Below are positions 42,939-52,349 of a DNA stretch of 64,000 bases, piece after piece (position 1 is the stretch's first letter; each line of letters starts with the position of its first letter). The position numbers were made by a program, and so were the translations under genes. The stretch covers positions 248,001-312,000 of the forward strand of contig CAWIGP010000007.1 of NCBI GenBank assembly GCA_963835735.1. Reading direction: 5' to 3'. The notes below the pieces were generated by a model. That model did not search any database, was not told the origin of the DNA, and worked only from the letters and a program-made list of their open reading frames with translations. Source of the stretch: DASQMT01 sp963835735 (lineage in GTDB: Bacteria > Actinomycetota > Thermoleophilia > Solirubrobacterales > Solirubrobacteraceae).

Positions 42939-43952
42939 ATGCGCATGCGCACGATCGCGATCAGCTTCGCCATGCTCGCTGCGGCAGTCTGGGCGGCGCC
43001 GGCGGAGGCCAAGCTCGTCTACGTGAAGAACGCCGCGAGCGCCAGTCCGGTCGTGTACGTGGCGACGGACAACGGCAAGAAGCCGCGGCGCCTCGGCGTC
43101 GGCCGCGCGCCGACGATCTCGCCGAACGGGCAGTGGGTCGCGTTCGTGACCGTTCCGACCGGCGGATCCGACACCGAGACCGTCGTGCTGCAGAAGCTGC
43201 GGGCCGGCTCGCAGCGGCTGGTGATGCGCTCGCAGGGGATCGACTCGCTGCGCTTCTCGCCCGACTCCACCAAGCTCGGAGCGATCGCGGCCGGCAAGCG
43301 CGTGCGCGTGTACGACATCAAGGCCGACACGCTGCACATGGCGGCGGACGGCGAGCTGCGCGGGTACTCGTTCTCGCCCGACAGCAAGCAGATCGTCTAC
43401 GGGCGCGCGGTCAAGGAGGACTTCCAGTCCGACAGCGACCTGTACGTCGTGCCGGTGCTCGGCGGCGAGCCGAATCGGATCACGTCGGTCAAGAACGCGC
43501 TCAACCCGGTCTGGGGGCCGAAGGAGATCGTGTTCGACCGCTTCGGCTCGCGCCGCGACGACGCCCCGGCGTACAACCTCTGGGCGCTCGACCCCGCGAT
43601 GCCCGAGCAGCTGCGCCAGCTGACCAAACTGAAGATCCCCCGGCTCGTGAGCGGGCTCGTGCCGCTCGAGGTCTCGGCGGACGCCAAGCGGATGCTCGCC
43701 GTATTCACCGGCCAGGACGTCGAGGTCGGGTTCACGGTCGCGATGGCGAGCGGCAAGACGCGCGCGCTCTCGCCCGACTTCGCGAGCGGCACGGTCGGCT
43801 TCGACCTGTCGCGCGACGGCAAGACGATCCTCGCCCATACCGGCGGGCCCGACCTGAGCGGCGCACACGACGTGGTGTCCGTGCCCTACGGCCGCGGCGG
43901 CGACACGAAGGTGATCGTCGAGGACGCCGCGTTCCCCGACTGGACCAGGTGA
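42939..43952 (+). CDS. Secreted TolB/WD40-like beta-propeller protein
   Basis: 337 residues with a signal peptide (MRTIAISFAMLAAAVWAAPAEA). Repeats of the PD40 type are visible: APTISPNGQWVAFV, SLRFSPDSTKLGAI, GYSFSPDSKQIVYG, LEVSADAKRMLAVF. It is probably extracellular; the ligand is unknown. There is no clear ribosome site; TAGAAC lies 8 bases before the ATG. Confidence 0.78.
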   Translation: MRMRTIAISFAMLAAAVWAAPAEAKLVYVKNAASASPVVYVATDNGKKPRRLGVGRAPTISPNGQWVAFVTVPTGGSDTETVVLQKLRAGSQRLVMRSQGIDSLRFSPDSTKLGAIAAGKRVRVYDIKADTLHMAADGELRGYSFSPDSKQIVYGRAVKEDFQSDSDLYVVPVLGGEPNRITSVKNALNPVWGPKEIVFDRFGSRRDDAPAYNLWALDPAMPEQLRQLTKLKIPRLVSGLVPLEVSADAKRMLAVFTGQDVEVGFTVAMASGKTRALSPDFASGTVGFDLSRDGKTILAHTGGPDLSGAHDVVSVPYGRGGDTKVIVEDAAFPDWTR

Positions 43953-43960
43953 CCGGCGCG

Positions 43961-44524
43961 TCACTCCTCGCCGGGTAGCACCACCCGAGCGGCCTCGCCC
44001 GTGACCTGCACGATGCGCGGCTCGACGGCGACGACCTCGCGGCCCGTCGCCCATGCGAGCAGCTCGTCGGCGCCGGCGAACGCCGCCAGCTGCTCGAGGT
44101 GCTTGATCGTCGGGAAGACCAGCTCGAGCTCGCCGCGCCGGTGCGCGTCGAGGGCGCCGGCGGGCGTGTGCCAGCCGAGGCCGACCATCTCCTCGCCGTC
44201 CACGCGCGCCTCCTCGCCGGGAGCGGCGGCGAGGAAGAAGTAGGTGTCGAAGCGGATCGCCATCTCTGCCGGCGTGATCCAGCGCGAGAACGGGATCAGC
44301 GCCGCCGGGTCGGGCAGCGTGATGCCGGCCTCCTCGGCCACCTCGCGGACCGCCGCAGCGCGATGGTCCTCGCCGGTGTCGACCGCCCCGCCCGGGAACA
44401 CCCACACCCCGCCCATGAAGCGGGATGCGGGGTTGCGGCGCAACAGCAGGACCTCGAGCGCGTCGGCCCCGCCGCGCAGGACGATCACGCTCGCCGCCTG
44501 ACGCGGCTCGGCCGGCTCCTCCAT
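43961..44524 (-). CDS. Nudix hydrolase
   Basis: 187 residues. The Nudix box is present as GGAVDTGEDHRAAAVREVAEEAGI (shown in parts: GGAVDTGED, REVAEEAG), preceded by MGGVWVFPGG. It hydrolyses a nucleoside-diphosphate-linked compound; the extra C-terminal region FFLAAAPGEEARVDGEEMV resembles RppH/NUDT19-like acyl-CoA-type members. It is divergent from rubredoxin with 26 bases between. Confidence 0.88.
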   Translation of the reverse strand: MEEPAEPRQAASVIVLRGGADALEVLLLRRNPASRFMGGVWVFPGGAVDTGEDHRAAAVREVAEEAGITLPDPAALIPFSRWITPAEMAIRFDTYFFLAAAPGEEARVDGEEMVGLGWHTPAGALDAHRRGELELVFPTIKHLEQLAAFAGADELLAWATGREVVAVEPRIVQVTGEAARVVLPGEE

Positions 44525-44534
44525 GCGAGGCTCG

Positions 44535-44544
44535 ATACTAGGCT
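44535..44544. promoter_or_regulatory. Overlapping divergent -10 boxes (Nudix / rubredoxin)
   Basis: Minus strand TAGTAT (44535-44540), 10 bases before the Nudix ATG, and plus strand TAGGCT (44539-44544), 6 bases before the rubredoxin ATG, share two bases. Only one polymerase could bind at a time. Confidence 0.45.
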
Positions 44545-44550
44545 GTCGGC

Positions 44551-44730
44551 ATGACCACCGAGACCGTGCAGCAGTGGATCTGCGAGTCGTGCGGATTCAT
44601 CTACGACCCGGCCGAGGGCGACCCTGACGGCGGCATCCCGCCGGGGACGGCGTTCACCGACATCCCGGACGACTGGTACTGCCCGGTGTGCGGCGCCCGC
44701 AAGGTCGACTTCGTGCCCTACGAGGACTGA
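44551..44730 (+). CDS. Rubredoxin
   Basis: 59 residues, an electron carrier with one iron bound by four cysteines. Both knuckles are present: WICESCGFIYD (C-x2-CG) and DWYCPVCGARK (C-x2-CG), with GIPPGTAFTDIPDDW between. It lies behind TAGGCT with a 6-base gap, so the mRNA is probably leaderless. It is two bases before the convergent bioA stop. Confidence 0.95.
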   Translation: MTTETVQQWICESCGFIYDPAEGDPDGGIPPGTAFTDIPDDWYCPVCGARKVDFVPYED

Positions 44731-44731
44731 G

Positions 44732-46033
44732 CTAGGCAGCCAGCGGGCGGGAGGCGACGCCCGTCGCGTCGGCGATCGCCGCCGCGGTGATCCCGACGAG
44801 CCGGGTCAGCTCGGCCTCGGAGATCGACAGCGGCGGCATCAGCACGACCACGTCGCCCAGCGGGCGCACTATCGCTCCGCGATGCCGGGCCGCGAGCGTC
44901 ACCCGGTGGCCCATCCGCTCCTCCGCCGGGAACGGCGTCAGCTCGATCCCGGTCATGAACCCGCGGCGGCGCACATCGGCGACCGTCGGCAGCGGCTCGA
45001 CGAGCTCCTCGAGCAGCTCGCCCAGCAGCGCGATCTTCGGCGCCAGCCGCTCGAGCGTGCGCTCGGACTCGAACACGTCGAGCGTCGCGAGCGCGGCCGC
45101 GCAGGCGAGCGGGTTGCCCGTGTACGTGTGGCCGTGGAAGAACGTCCTGTACTCATGGTGCTCGCCGAGGAACGCGTCGTAGACCTCGGCGGTGGTCAGC
45201 GTGGCCGCCAGCGGCAGGTAGCCGCCGGTGATCCCCTTGGCCAGGCACATCAGGTCGGGCGCGACGTCCTCCTGCTGGCAGGCGAACATCGTGCCGGTGC
45301 GGCCGAAGCCGACCGCGACCTCGTCGCAGATCAGCAGCACGCCGTGCTCGTCGCACAGCTCGCGCACCGCGCGCAGGTAGCCCTCGGGATGGACGATCAT
45401 GCCCGCCGCGCCCTGGACGAGCGGCTCGACCACGACCGCGGCGACCCGCTCGCCGTGCTGCTCGAGCAGCCGCCGCATGTCGGCCGCGTCGCCGGGCTCG
45501 GCGTGGTGGGCGTCGAACAGCAGCCCGCGGAACGTCGCGTGGAACAGGTCGATCCCGCCGACCGACACCGAGCCGATCGTGTCGCCGTGGTAGGCGTCGC
45601 GCAGGCAGACGAACTCGGTGCGCTGCGGCTCGCCGCGCAGCTGCCAGTACTGGTAGGCCATCTTCACCGCCACCTCGGCGGCTGTCGAGCCGTTGTCGGA
45701 GTAGAACACGCGCTCGAGCCCGGGCGGCGCGATCTCCACGAGCCGCGCCGCCAGCCGCGCCGCGCCGGGATGTGAGAGGCCGAGCATCGTCGAGTGCGCG
45801 ACGCGGTCGAGCTGCGCGCGCACGGCTGCGTCGATCGCCGGGTGGCGGTGCCCGTGGACGGTGCACCAGAGCGAGGACACGCCGTCGATGTACGCGTTCC
45901 CGTCGGTGTCGTAAAGCGTCGTGCCGTCGCCGCGCTCGATCATGACCGGCACCTCGCGCTCCCAGCCGCGCTGCTGGGTGAACGGATGCCAGAGGTGGTT
46001 GCGGTCGAGGTGCGCGAGCGCGTCGGTGTCCAT
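44732..46033 (-). CDS. bioA: Adenosylmethionine-8-amino-7-oxononanoate aminotransferase BioA
   Basis: 433 residues. Makes 7,8-diaminononanoate in biotin synthesis, with SAM as amino donor. Class III PLP fold: HLWHPFTQQ, SSLWCTVHGHRHP, FYSDNGSTAAEVA, AYHGDTIGSVSVGG, ICDEVAVGFGRTG and the PLP lysine in CLAKGITGGYLPLAA. The bioBFD operon lies 4 kb away. TAGCGT is 6 bases before the ATG. Confidence 0.95.
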   Translation of the reverse strand: MDTDALAHLDRNHLWHPFTQQRGWEREVPVMIERGDGTTLYDTDGNAYIDGVSSLWCTVHGHRHPAIDAAVRAQLDRVAHSTMLGLSHPGAARLAARLVEIAPPGLERVFYSDNGSTAAEVAVKMAYQYWQLRGEPQRTEFVCLRDAYHGDTIGSVSVGGIDLFHATFRGLLFDAHHAEPGDAADMRRLLEQHGERVAAVVVEPLVQGAAGMIVHPEGYLRAVRELCDEHGVLLICDEVAVGFGRTGTMFACQQEDVAPDLMCLAKGITGGYLPLAATLTTAEVYDAFLGEHHEYRTFFHGHTYTGNPLACAAALATLDVFESERTLERLAPKIALLGELLEELVEPLPTVADVRRRGFMTGIELTPFPAEERMGHRVTLAARHRGAIVRPLGDVVVLMPPLSISEAELTRLVGITAAAIADATGVASRPLAA

Positions 46034-46039
46034 GCGCGC

Positions 46040-46045
46040 ACGCTA
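46040..46045 (-). promoter_or_regulatory. -10 box TAGCGT for bioA
   Basis: Minus strand, 6 bases upstream of the bioA ATG, with no ribosome site: probable leaderless mRNA. Confidence 0.45.
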
Positions 46046-46091
46046 GAACCGCAACCGGTCGGAAACACGCGCTCGCCATACTGGACGCCGC

Positions 46092-47588
46092 ATGGGGAAC
46101 CGCCGGGTACCGCTCGAGCTGCTCGTCTTCGTCGTCGGGATCGCGACCCTCGGGTCCGAGATCGCCGTCGCGCGGCTGATCGCGCCGTTCTTCGGCGACT
46201 CGACGATCGTGTGGGCGAACACGATCGCGGTCGTGCTGGTGGCGCTGTCGATCGGCTACTGGTTCGGCGGGCGGCTCGCCGACCGGCACCCGCACCTGCA
46301 GGGCCTGTGCCTGCTCGTGATCGCCGCGTCGGTGCTGCTGGGCGTGGTGCCGATCGTCGCCCAGCCGCTGCTGTCGGTGTCGGTCGACGCGTTCGACGAC
46401 GTGTCGGTCGGCTCGTTCGCCGGCTCGCTGTTCGGCGTGCTCGCGCTGGTCTCGGTGCCCGTGCTGATGCTCGGCGCGGTCTCGCCGTGGGCGATCCGGC
46501 TCAAGCTCGAGCGCGTCGAGGACTCCGGCGAGACCGCGGGCCGCATGTACGCGATCTCCACGGTCGGCTCGCTGCTCGGGACATTCAGCGCATCGCTGCT
46601 GCTGATCCCGCTGGTCGGCACGCAGCGCACGTTCCTCGTCTACGCGATCGTGCTGGCGGCGGTGGGCGCGCTCGGGCTCGGCCGCCGCTGGCTACTGGCG
46701 CCGGTAGCCGTCGCGGCGCTGCTGCTCGTTCCGGTCGGCGTGGTCAAGGCGGCCGAGGAGGGCAAGGTCGTGCACGAGGCCGAGACGCTCTACCAGTACG
46801 CGCGCGTCATCCAGTATCCGGACGGCCGCCGCCAGCTCGAGCTCAACGAGGGCCAGGCGGTCCACTCGGTCTGGCGCCCGCACACGGTGCTCACGGGCAA
46901 CTACTGGGACGGCCACCTGACGCTGCCGTTCACGCTCCGCGACGAGCCGCCGGCCAAGGTCGCGATGCTCGGCGTGGCGGGCGGGACGGTCGCGCGCGCG
47001 TACGCGAAGTACTTCCCGGACACGGTGATCGACGCGGTCGAGATCGACGGCGAGCTGTTCGACATCGGGCGGCGCTGGTTCGGCCTGGCCGATCGCCCGC
47101 AGCTGCGCCTGCACACTGAGGACGCGCGGCCGTTCCTGCGCCGGTCGGGCGAGCGCTACGACTTCATCTTCCTCGACACCTACCGCCAGCCGTACATCCC
47201 CTTCTACCTCGCGACGAAGGAGTTCTTCGAGCTCGCCCGCGACCGGCTCGCGCCCGGCGGCGCGGTGATCATCAACGTCGGTCACCCCGAGGGGTCCGAG
47301 CGGCTCGAGCAGGTACTGACCGCGACGATGGGAGCTGCGTTCCCGCACGTGACGCGCGACCCGGTGACCGACACGAACACGATGCTGATGGGCTCCGTCG
47401 ACGCGCCTTCGCGCGCGCGGCTCAAGGCCGCCGCCGAGCGGATGCCGCCCGAGCTGCGGGCGGTCGCGCTCGAGGACGCCGCGCGGCTGGCGCCGCCGCT
47501 GCGCGGGGGCGCGGTGTACACGGACGACAAGGCGCCGGTGGAGTGGCTGGTCGACAAGTCGATCATCGACTACGCCGAGGGCGAGTGA
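46092..47588 (+). CDS. Spermidine-synthase-like protein with N-terminal membrane domain
   Basis: 498 residues. The first ~210 form six or so membrane helices (LELLVFVVGIATLGSEIAVARL, ANTIAVVLVALSIGYWFGG, GAVSPWAIRLKLERVEDSG). The rest is a spermidine-synthase-type Rossmann domain: LGVAGGTVARAYAKYF, IDAVEIDGELFDIGRRWF and DDKAPVEWLVD. The family is fused polyamine aminopropyltransferase/MFS-like. It may be a membrane-bound methyl- or aminopropyl-transferase; the substrate is unknown. The stop overlaps the next start (GTGA). Confidence 0.85.
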   Translation: MGNRRVPLELLVFVVGIATLGSEIAVARLIAPFFGDSTIVWANTIAVVLVALSIGYWFGGRLADRHPHLQGLCLLVIAASVLLGVVPIVAQPLLSVSVDAFDDVSVGSFAGSLFGVLALVSVPVLMLGAVSPWAIRLKLERVEDSGETAGRMYAISTVGSLLGTFSASLLLIPLVGTQRTFLVYAIVLAAVGALGLGRRWLLAPVAVAALLLVPVGVVKAAEEGKVVHEAETLYQYARVIQYPDGRRQLELNEGQAVHSVWRPHTVLTGNYWDGHLTLPFTLRDEPPAKVAMLGVAGGTVARAYAKYFPDTVIDAVEIDGELFDIGRRWFGLADRPQLRLHTEDARPFLRRSGERYDFIFLDTYRQPYIPFYLATKEFFELARDRLAPGGAVIINVGHPEGSERLEQVLTATMGAAFPHVTRDPVTDTNTMLMGSVDAPSRARLKAAAERMPPELRAVALEDAARLAPPLRGGAVYTDDKAPVEWLVDKSIIDYAEGE

Positions 47589-48472
47589 ACGGGCCGCCGT
47601 CCGGCCTGCAGGCGGCCCCGCTGACGCCCGCCGATGCCGAGGCCGTCACGTCGGTCTGGGCGGCGTGCGAGGAGCACGACGACGGGGCGGCGGAGATCGT
47701 CCCAGCCGACACGGTTTCGATCTTCAAGAGCCCGCGCATCGACGCCGTCGGCGTGCGCGACGCCGGGGCGCTCGTGGGGCTGGCGATCCAGCTCGCGCCG
47801 CGGATGACGTTCGTCAGGGTGCTGCCGTCGCACCGCGGGCGCGGCCTCGGTACCTGGCTGATGCGGTGGACGCAGGCCACCACCCGCGCGGGCGGCGGCG
47901 ACGTCACCGAGCAGTCGATCTCGGAGCACGAGCACGCCGCGATGACGCTGCTCGAGCGCAACGGCTATGAGCGCCGCTGGGAGTCGTGGCTGTTCGAGAT
48001 CGCGCTCGAGCGCGAGCCGGCCGCGCCCGCGCTGCCGGCCGGCTACGCGATCCGCGACTTCGTGCCCGGACGCGACGAGCGCGTGGCCTTCGAAGTGATC
48101 GAACGGGCGTTCTCGGAGTGGCCGGAGTACGACGGGCGGCCGTTCGAGGACTGGGAGGCGGTCGAGCTCGGGCGACCCGGGTTCGCGCCCGAGCTGCTCG
48201 GCCTGTGCGTCAGCGACGCCGACGTCGTCGGCGCGGTGATGGTGACCTACGACGACGACGAGGGCTGGGTCGATCAGCTTGCCGTCGCACGGGAGCACCG
48301 CGGACGCGGGCTGGCGCGCGCGCTGCTGCTGCATGCGTTCGGCGTGACGTGGCGCCGCGGCGGCCGCCGCTGCGGGCTCGGCACGGACTCGCGGACCGGG
48401 GCGCGCGGGCTCTACGAGCATGTCGGCATGCGCGTTCGCAAGACCTATCACGATTACGTCAAGCAGCTCTGA
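47585..48472 (+). CDS. GNAT family protein with two acetyltransferase domains
   Basis: 295 residues. Two tandem GNAT folds, each with the acetyl-CoA motif: VLPSHRGRGLGTWLM in the first half and VAREHRGRGLARALL in the second. The target is unknown. The start is GTG 47585, coupled to the gene before it. Confidence 0.87.
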   Translation: MNGPPSGLQAAPLTPADAEAVTSVWAACEEHDDGAAEIVPADTVSIFKSPRIDAVGVRDAGALVGLAIQLAPRMTFVRVLPSHRGRGLGTWLMRWTQATTRAGGGDVTEQSISEHEHAAMTLLERNGYERRWESWLFEIALEREPAAPALPAGYAIRDFVPGRDERVAFEVIERAFSEWPEYDGRPFEDWEAVELGRPGFAPELLGLCVSDADVVGAVMVTYDDDEGWVDQLAVAREHRGRGLARALLLHAFGVTWRRGGRRCGLGTDSRTGARGLYEHVGMRVRKTYHDYVKQL

Positions 48473-48481
48473 GCGAGGATC

Positions 48482-48895
48482 ATGGCGGCCATGCACGTCA
48501 AGCGGCCGCTGCTCCTGGCGCTGATCGCGCTCACGTCGGTGAACCTTTTCACCGGCGCGCCGCTGTTCGCGATCTGGGTCGGGTCGCGCGTGCAGGGCGA
48601 CTCGGGCTCGCTCTCGATGACCGCGGTCTTCGCGGTCGTGGTCGTGATGGCGCTGGTCTGCTCCGCGCTCGTATGGGCGCTCAACCGGATGAGCGCCGCC
48701 CACGATGCGCTGATCGGCCGGCCGCCGGCGCGGCGGCAGACGACGTGGATGCGGCCGTTCAACGCCGGCTCGGCGCGGGCGCAGCAGACGAGCCTGCGGG
48801 CGATCGACAGGATCCTCGTCGGCGCCGTGGTGATCGCGGGGCTCGCGTTCGAGACCTGGTTCTTCTTCTTCGCGGGCTCGTCGCTCGGGTCCTAG
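48482..48895 (+). CDS. Small integral membrane protein
   Basis: 137 residues with three predicted helices (ALIALTSVNLFTGAPLFAIWVG, MTAVFAVVVVMALVCSALVWAL, ILVGAVVIAGLAFETWFFFF, listed separately). A short polar loop (SAAHDALIGRPPARRQTTWMR) separates the last two. It lies 9 bases behind the GNAT gene with GAGG before the ATG. I do not recognise a family. Its TAG overlaps the stop of the convergent gene in a CTAG. Confidence 0.75.
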   Translation: MAAMHVKRPLLLALIALTSVNLFTGAPLFAIWVGSRVQGDSGSLSMTAVFAVVVVMALVCSALVWALNRMSAAHDALIGRPPARRQTTWMRPFNAGSARAQQTSLRAIDRILVGAVVIAGLAFETWFFFFAGSSLGS

Positions 48896-49500
48896 CCCAC
48901 GGCGATCTCGGGCCCGAGGGCGAACGGCGGGACGAGCTCGATCCGATCGCCGCTCCAGAAGCGGCCGGGGTCGTACCAGCTCGCGGGGCGGCGGCGCGGG
49001 AGCAGCCCCATCTGCTGGTACGTGGTCGCGACGAGCTCCGCGCAGTAGATCGACTCCAGCGTGGAGTGGCGCCGGTAGCGCCCGGTGAGCCACTGCCGTG
49101 CGAGACCGGCCGTGGTCGGGAACGGGCGGCCGTCGTAGCGCTCGATCACGCGCATCAGCCGGTCCTCGTGCTCGCGCTCGATCCGGCCCTCGAGCGGGCG
49201 GGTCCAGGCGCGCTGTCCGTAGCGCTCGCGCCAGGTCGTCACGGCCGGCTCGAGCAGGTGCAGCTGCACGCCGCGCTGGCGCTTGCCGGTCCAGACGTCG
49301 GGCAGGCTGTGACCCAGCTCGGCGTGCCAGAGCAGCGGCGGCAGGTCGTCGAGCGCGACCACCATGCCGACGTGGTTGACCGGGCTGTTGGTCACGGCCT
49401 GGATCGCGCGGTCGGCGAGCGAGCGGCCGCGGAACAGCCAGATGTCGCCGGTCGCCGCGATTGCGACCGCTTCGGCGAGCGGGAGGGAGGTGGCCGGCAC
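48892..49500 (-). CDS. Permuted papain-like (YiiX/NlpC-type) cysteine hydrolase
   Basis: 202 residues. The catalytic His comes before Cys as in permuted papain-fold enzymes: DIWLFRGRSLADRAIQAVT, SPVNHVGMVVAL (H43) and ESIYCAELVATTYQQMG (C153). The order and the WLFRG start fit the YiiX/lecithin-retinol-acyltransferase-like class. It may cleave lipid or peptidoglycan-linked amides. The start is GTG 49500; longer starts have no support. Confidence 0.82.
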   Translation of the reverse strand: MPATSLPLAEAVAIAATGDIWLFRGRSLADRAIQAVTNSPVNHVGMVVALDDLPPLLWHAELGHSLPDVWTGKRQRGVQLHLLEPAVTTWRERYGQRAWTRPLEGRIEREHEDRLMRVIERYDGRPFPTTAGLARQWLTGRYRRHSTLESIYCAELVATTYQQMGLLPRRRPASWYDPGRFWSGDRIELVPPFALGPEIAVG

Positions 49501-49521
49501 CGGCCGTAACCTACGCGGTCG

Positions 49522-49773
49522 ATGCGCGTGCCATGGAAGCTCGTCGGACTCGCCGGGATCGCGGGCGTCGCCGCGACCGGCGCGGTGGTCGCGCGCAAGC
49601 GCCGCGCGCACGCCGAGTACGACCCGGACGAGCTGCGCGACCGGCTGCACCGCCGGCTGGCCGACGTGCGCGAGTCCGACGACGGCGGGGACGGCGGCCC
49701 GCCCGCGCCGGCCGACGTGCGCGAGTCCGACGACGACGGGGAGGACGGCGGCCCGCCCGCGCCGGCCGCGTGA
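49522..49773 (+). CDS. Small membrane-anchored protein with a tandem acidic repeat
   Basis: 83 residues: N-terminal helix (LVGLAGIAGVAATGAVVA) then a charged tail in which ADVRESDDxG...DGGPPAPA occurs twice. The repeat unit is 51 and 54 bases. It may be a recently duplicated linker; the function is unknown. Confidence 0.65.
   Translation: MRVPWKLVGLAGIAGVAATGAVVARKRRAHAEYDPDELRDRLHRRLADVRESDDGGDGGPPAPADVRESDDDGEDGGPPAPAA
49661..49765 (+). repeat. Tandem 51/54-base coding repeat
   Basis: Copies 49661-49711 and 49712-49765 both begin CCGACGTGCGCGAGTCCGAC and end GGCCCGCCCGCGCCGG. The second has three extra bases, so the frame is kept. Confidence 0.85.
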
Positions 49774-49826
49774 CGCGCGCCGTTCCGATCGCGTGAACGC
49801 GGCTTTCGCCGGTGTCGCGCACCGCG

Positions 49827-49832
49827 TAGGCT
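49827..49832 (+). promoter_or_regulatory. -10 box TAGGCT for a leaderless mRNA
   Basis: 6 bases before the ATG at 49839; same hexamer and spacing as rubredoxin. Confidence 0.45.
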
Positions 49833-49838
49833 CTGTAT

Positions 49839-50075
49839 ATGACGCGCGAGGAAGCCATCAGCGAGTGCGGGCGGCTCGCGCGCGAGCATCCCGACCGAGC
49901 GACGCACTCATGGCTGCCGCGCGAGCTCGCGCCCGGCCAGTGGGCCGTGGTGAAGGTCGGCGTTCCCGGTCAGCCGCCGCTCGGCACGCTGCAGGAGTCC
50001 AAGCCGCGCCCGCCGCAGGCCGACGACCCACGCCCCGCGCTGTGGCGGGACGTCGGCGGGCCGTACGGCACCTGA
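49839..50075 (+). CDS. Hypothetical 78-residue protein
   Basis: Contains EAISECGRLAREHPDRATHSW and a basic-to-proline-rich end (VGVPGQPPLGTLQESKPRP). I do not recognise a family; similar short proteins occur in actinobacteria. It is the first gene before a YciI-type gene, 6 bases apart. Confidence 0.6.
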   Translation: MTREEAISECGRLAREHPDRATHSWLPRELAPGQWAVVKVGVPGQPPLGTLQESKPRPPQADDPRPALWRDVGGPYGT

Positions 50076-50081
50076 CGCCGC

Positions 50082-50381
50082 ATGGCGGATTGGATCCTTT
50101 TCCTGCACGCCCCACGTGAGCGCTTCGCCGAGACCATGAGCGACGAGGAGGAGCGCATCATGGGCGCGCACTTCGAGCGGCTGCAGCGGCTGTACGCCGA
50201 CGGCACGATGATCCTCGTCGGCCCCACGCTGGGTCAGGTCAACACCGGCATCGCGGTGTTCGAGGCGGCCGACGAAGAGGCCGCGCAGCGGATCGTGGAC
50301 GAGGATCCGGCGGTCGAGAGCGGACTGATGCGCGCCGAGTTGCGGCCGTACCAGATCGCGCTCCTACGCGGCCGCGACTAG
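50082..50381 (+). CDS. YciI family protein
   Basis: 99 residues, dimeric alpha/beta-barrel (YCII) fold: DWILFLHAPRERFAETMSDEE, AHFERLQRLYADGTMILVGPT, IAVFEAADEEAAQRIVDEDPAV. The usual conserved His-Asp pair is partly visible (H and D in the last motif). Its TAG overlaps the bioD stop (CTAG). Confidence 0.88.
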   Translation: MADWILFLHAPRERFAETMSDEEERIMGAHFERLQRLYADGTMILVGPTLGQVNTGIAVFEAADEEAAQRIVDEDPAVESGLMRAELRPYQIALLRGRD

Positions 50382-51064
50382 GGAACCCAATCGGCGAGCG
50401 GGAGCTGGGCGCCGCCGGCGGCCAGCGAGGCCGGTGAGCCGTCGGGCAGGCTCGGCAGCGCCGCGACGCCGACCGCGCCGAGGCGCGCGATCGTCGCTCG
50501 GTTCGAGCGCAGCATCGCCGACGGTTCGTCGGGCCACGGCGTGAGCACCACGCCCGCGATCGCGAGGCCCGCGGCGCGCGCCGCCTCGATGGTCAGCAGC
50601 GTGTGGTTGATCGTGCCCAGGCCCGGGCGGGCGGCGATGACGAGCGGCAGGCCGAGCGCGACGGCGAGGTCGCGGATCGCGTGCTCGGGCGTGAGCGGGA
50701 CGAGCAGTCCGCCGACGCCCTCGGCGACGAGGATGTCTGCGCCCGCCTCGGCCGCGGCGGCGCCGGCGGCGAGCACGAGCGCGTCGAGGTCCAGCCGGAG
50801 GCCGGCCAGCTCGGCCGCCAGGTGCGGCGAGACGGCTGGGCCGAAGCGATGCGGCGTGACCGTCTCCGCGGCGACGCCCGCGGCGGCGGCGAGCAGCTCG
50901 TGGTCATGCGGCCAGGCGGGCTCGGCGGGCTCGTCCAGCCCCGTGACCACCGGCTTGTAGGCGGCGACACGCTCGCCTCGCGCCCGGAGCGCGGCCGCGA
51001 TCGCTCCGGCCACGACGGTCTTGCCGACGCCGGTGTCGGTGCCGGTGACGAACAGGCCGCGCAT
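50378..51064 (-). CDS. bioD: Dethiobiotin synthetase BioD
   Basis: 228 residues. Forms the ureido ring of dethiobiotin from diaminononanoate and CO2 with ATP. P-loop GTDTGVGKT (8-16), AYKPVVTGL, VAEGVGGLLVPL, and GTINHTLLTIEAARAAGL. It is third in the bioB-bioF-bioD operon, 16 bases behind bioF. Confidence 0.96.
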   Translation of the reverse strand: MRGLFVTGTDTGVGKTVVAGAIAAALRARGERVAAYKPVVTGLDEPAEPAWPHDHELLAAAAGVAAETVTPHRFGPAVSPHLAAELAGLRLDLDALVLAAGAAAAEAGADILVAEGVGGLLVPLTPEHAIRDLAVALGLPLVIAARPGLGTINHTLLTIEAARAAGLAIAGVVLTPWPDEPSAMLRSNRATIARLGAVGVAALPSLPDGSPASLAAGGAQLPLADWVP

Positions 51065-51080
51065 GAGAGCGCGGCGCGGC

Positions 51081-52338
<1,258 letters not shown>

Positions 52339-52349
52339 GTGGCTCCTGT

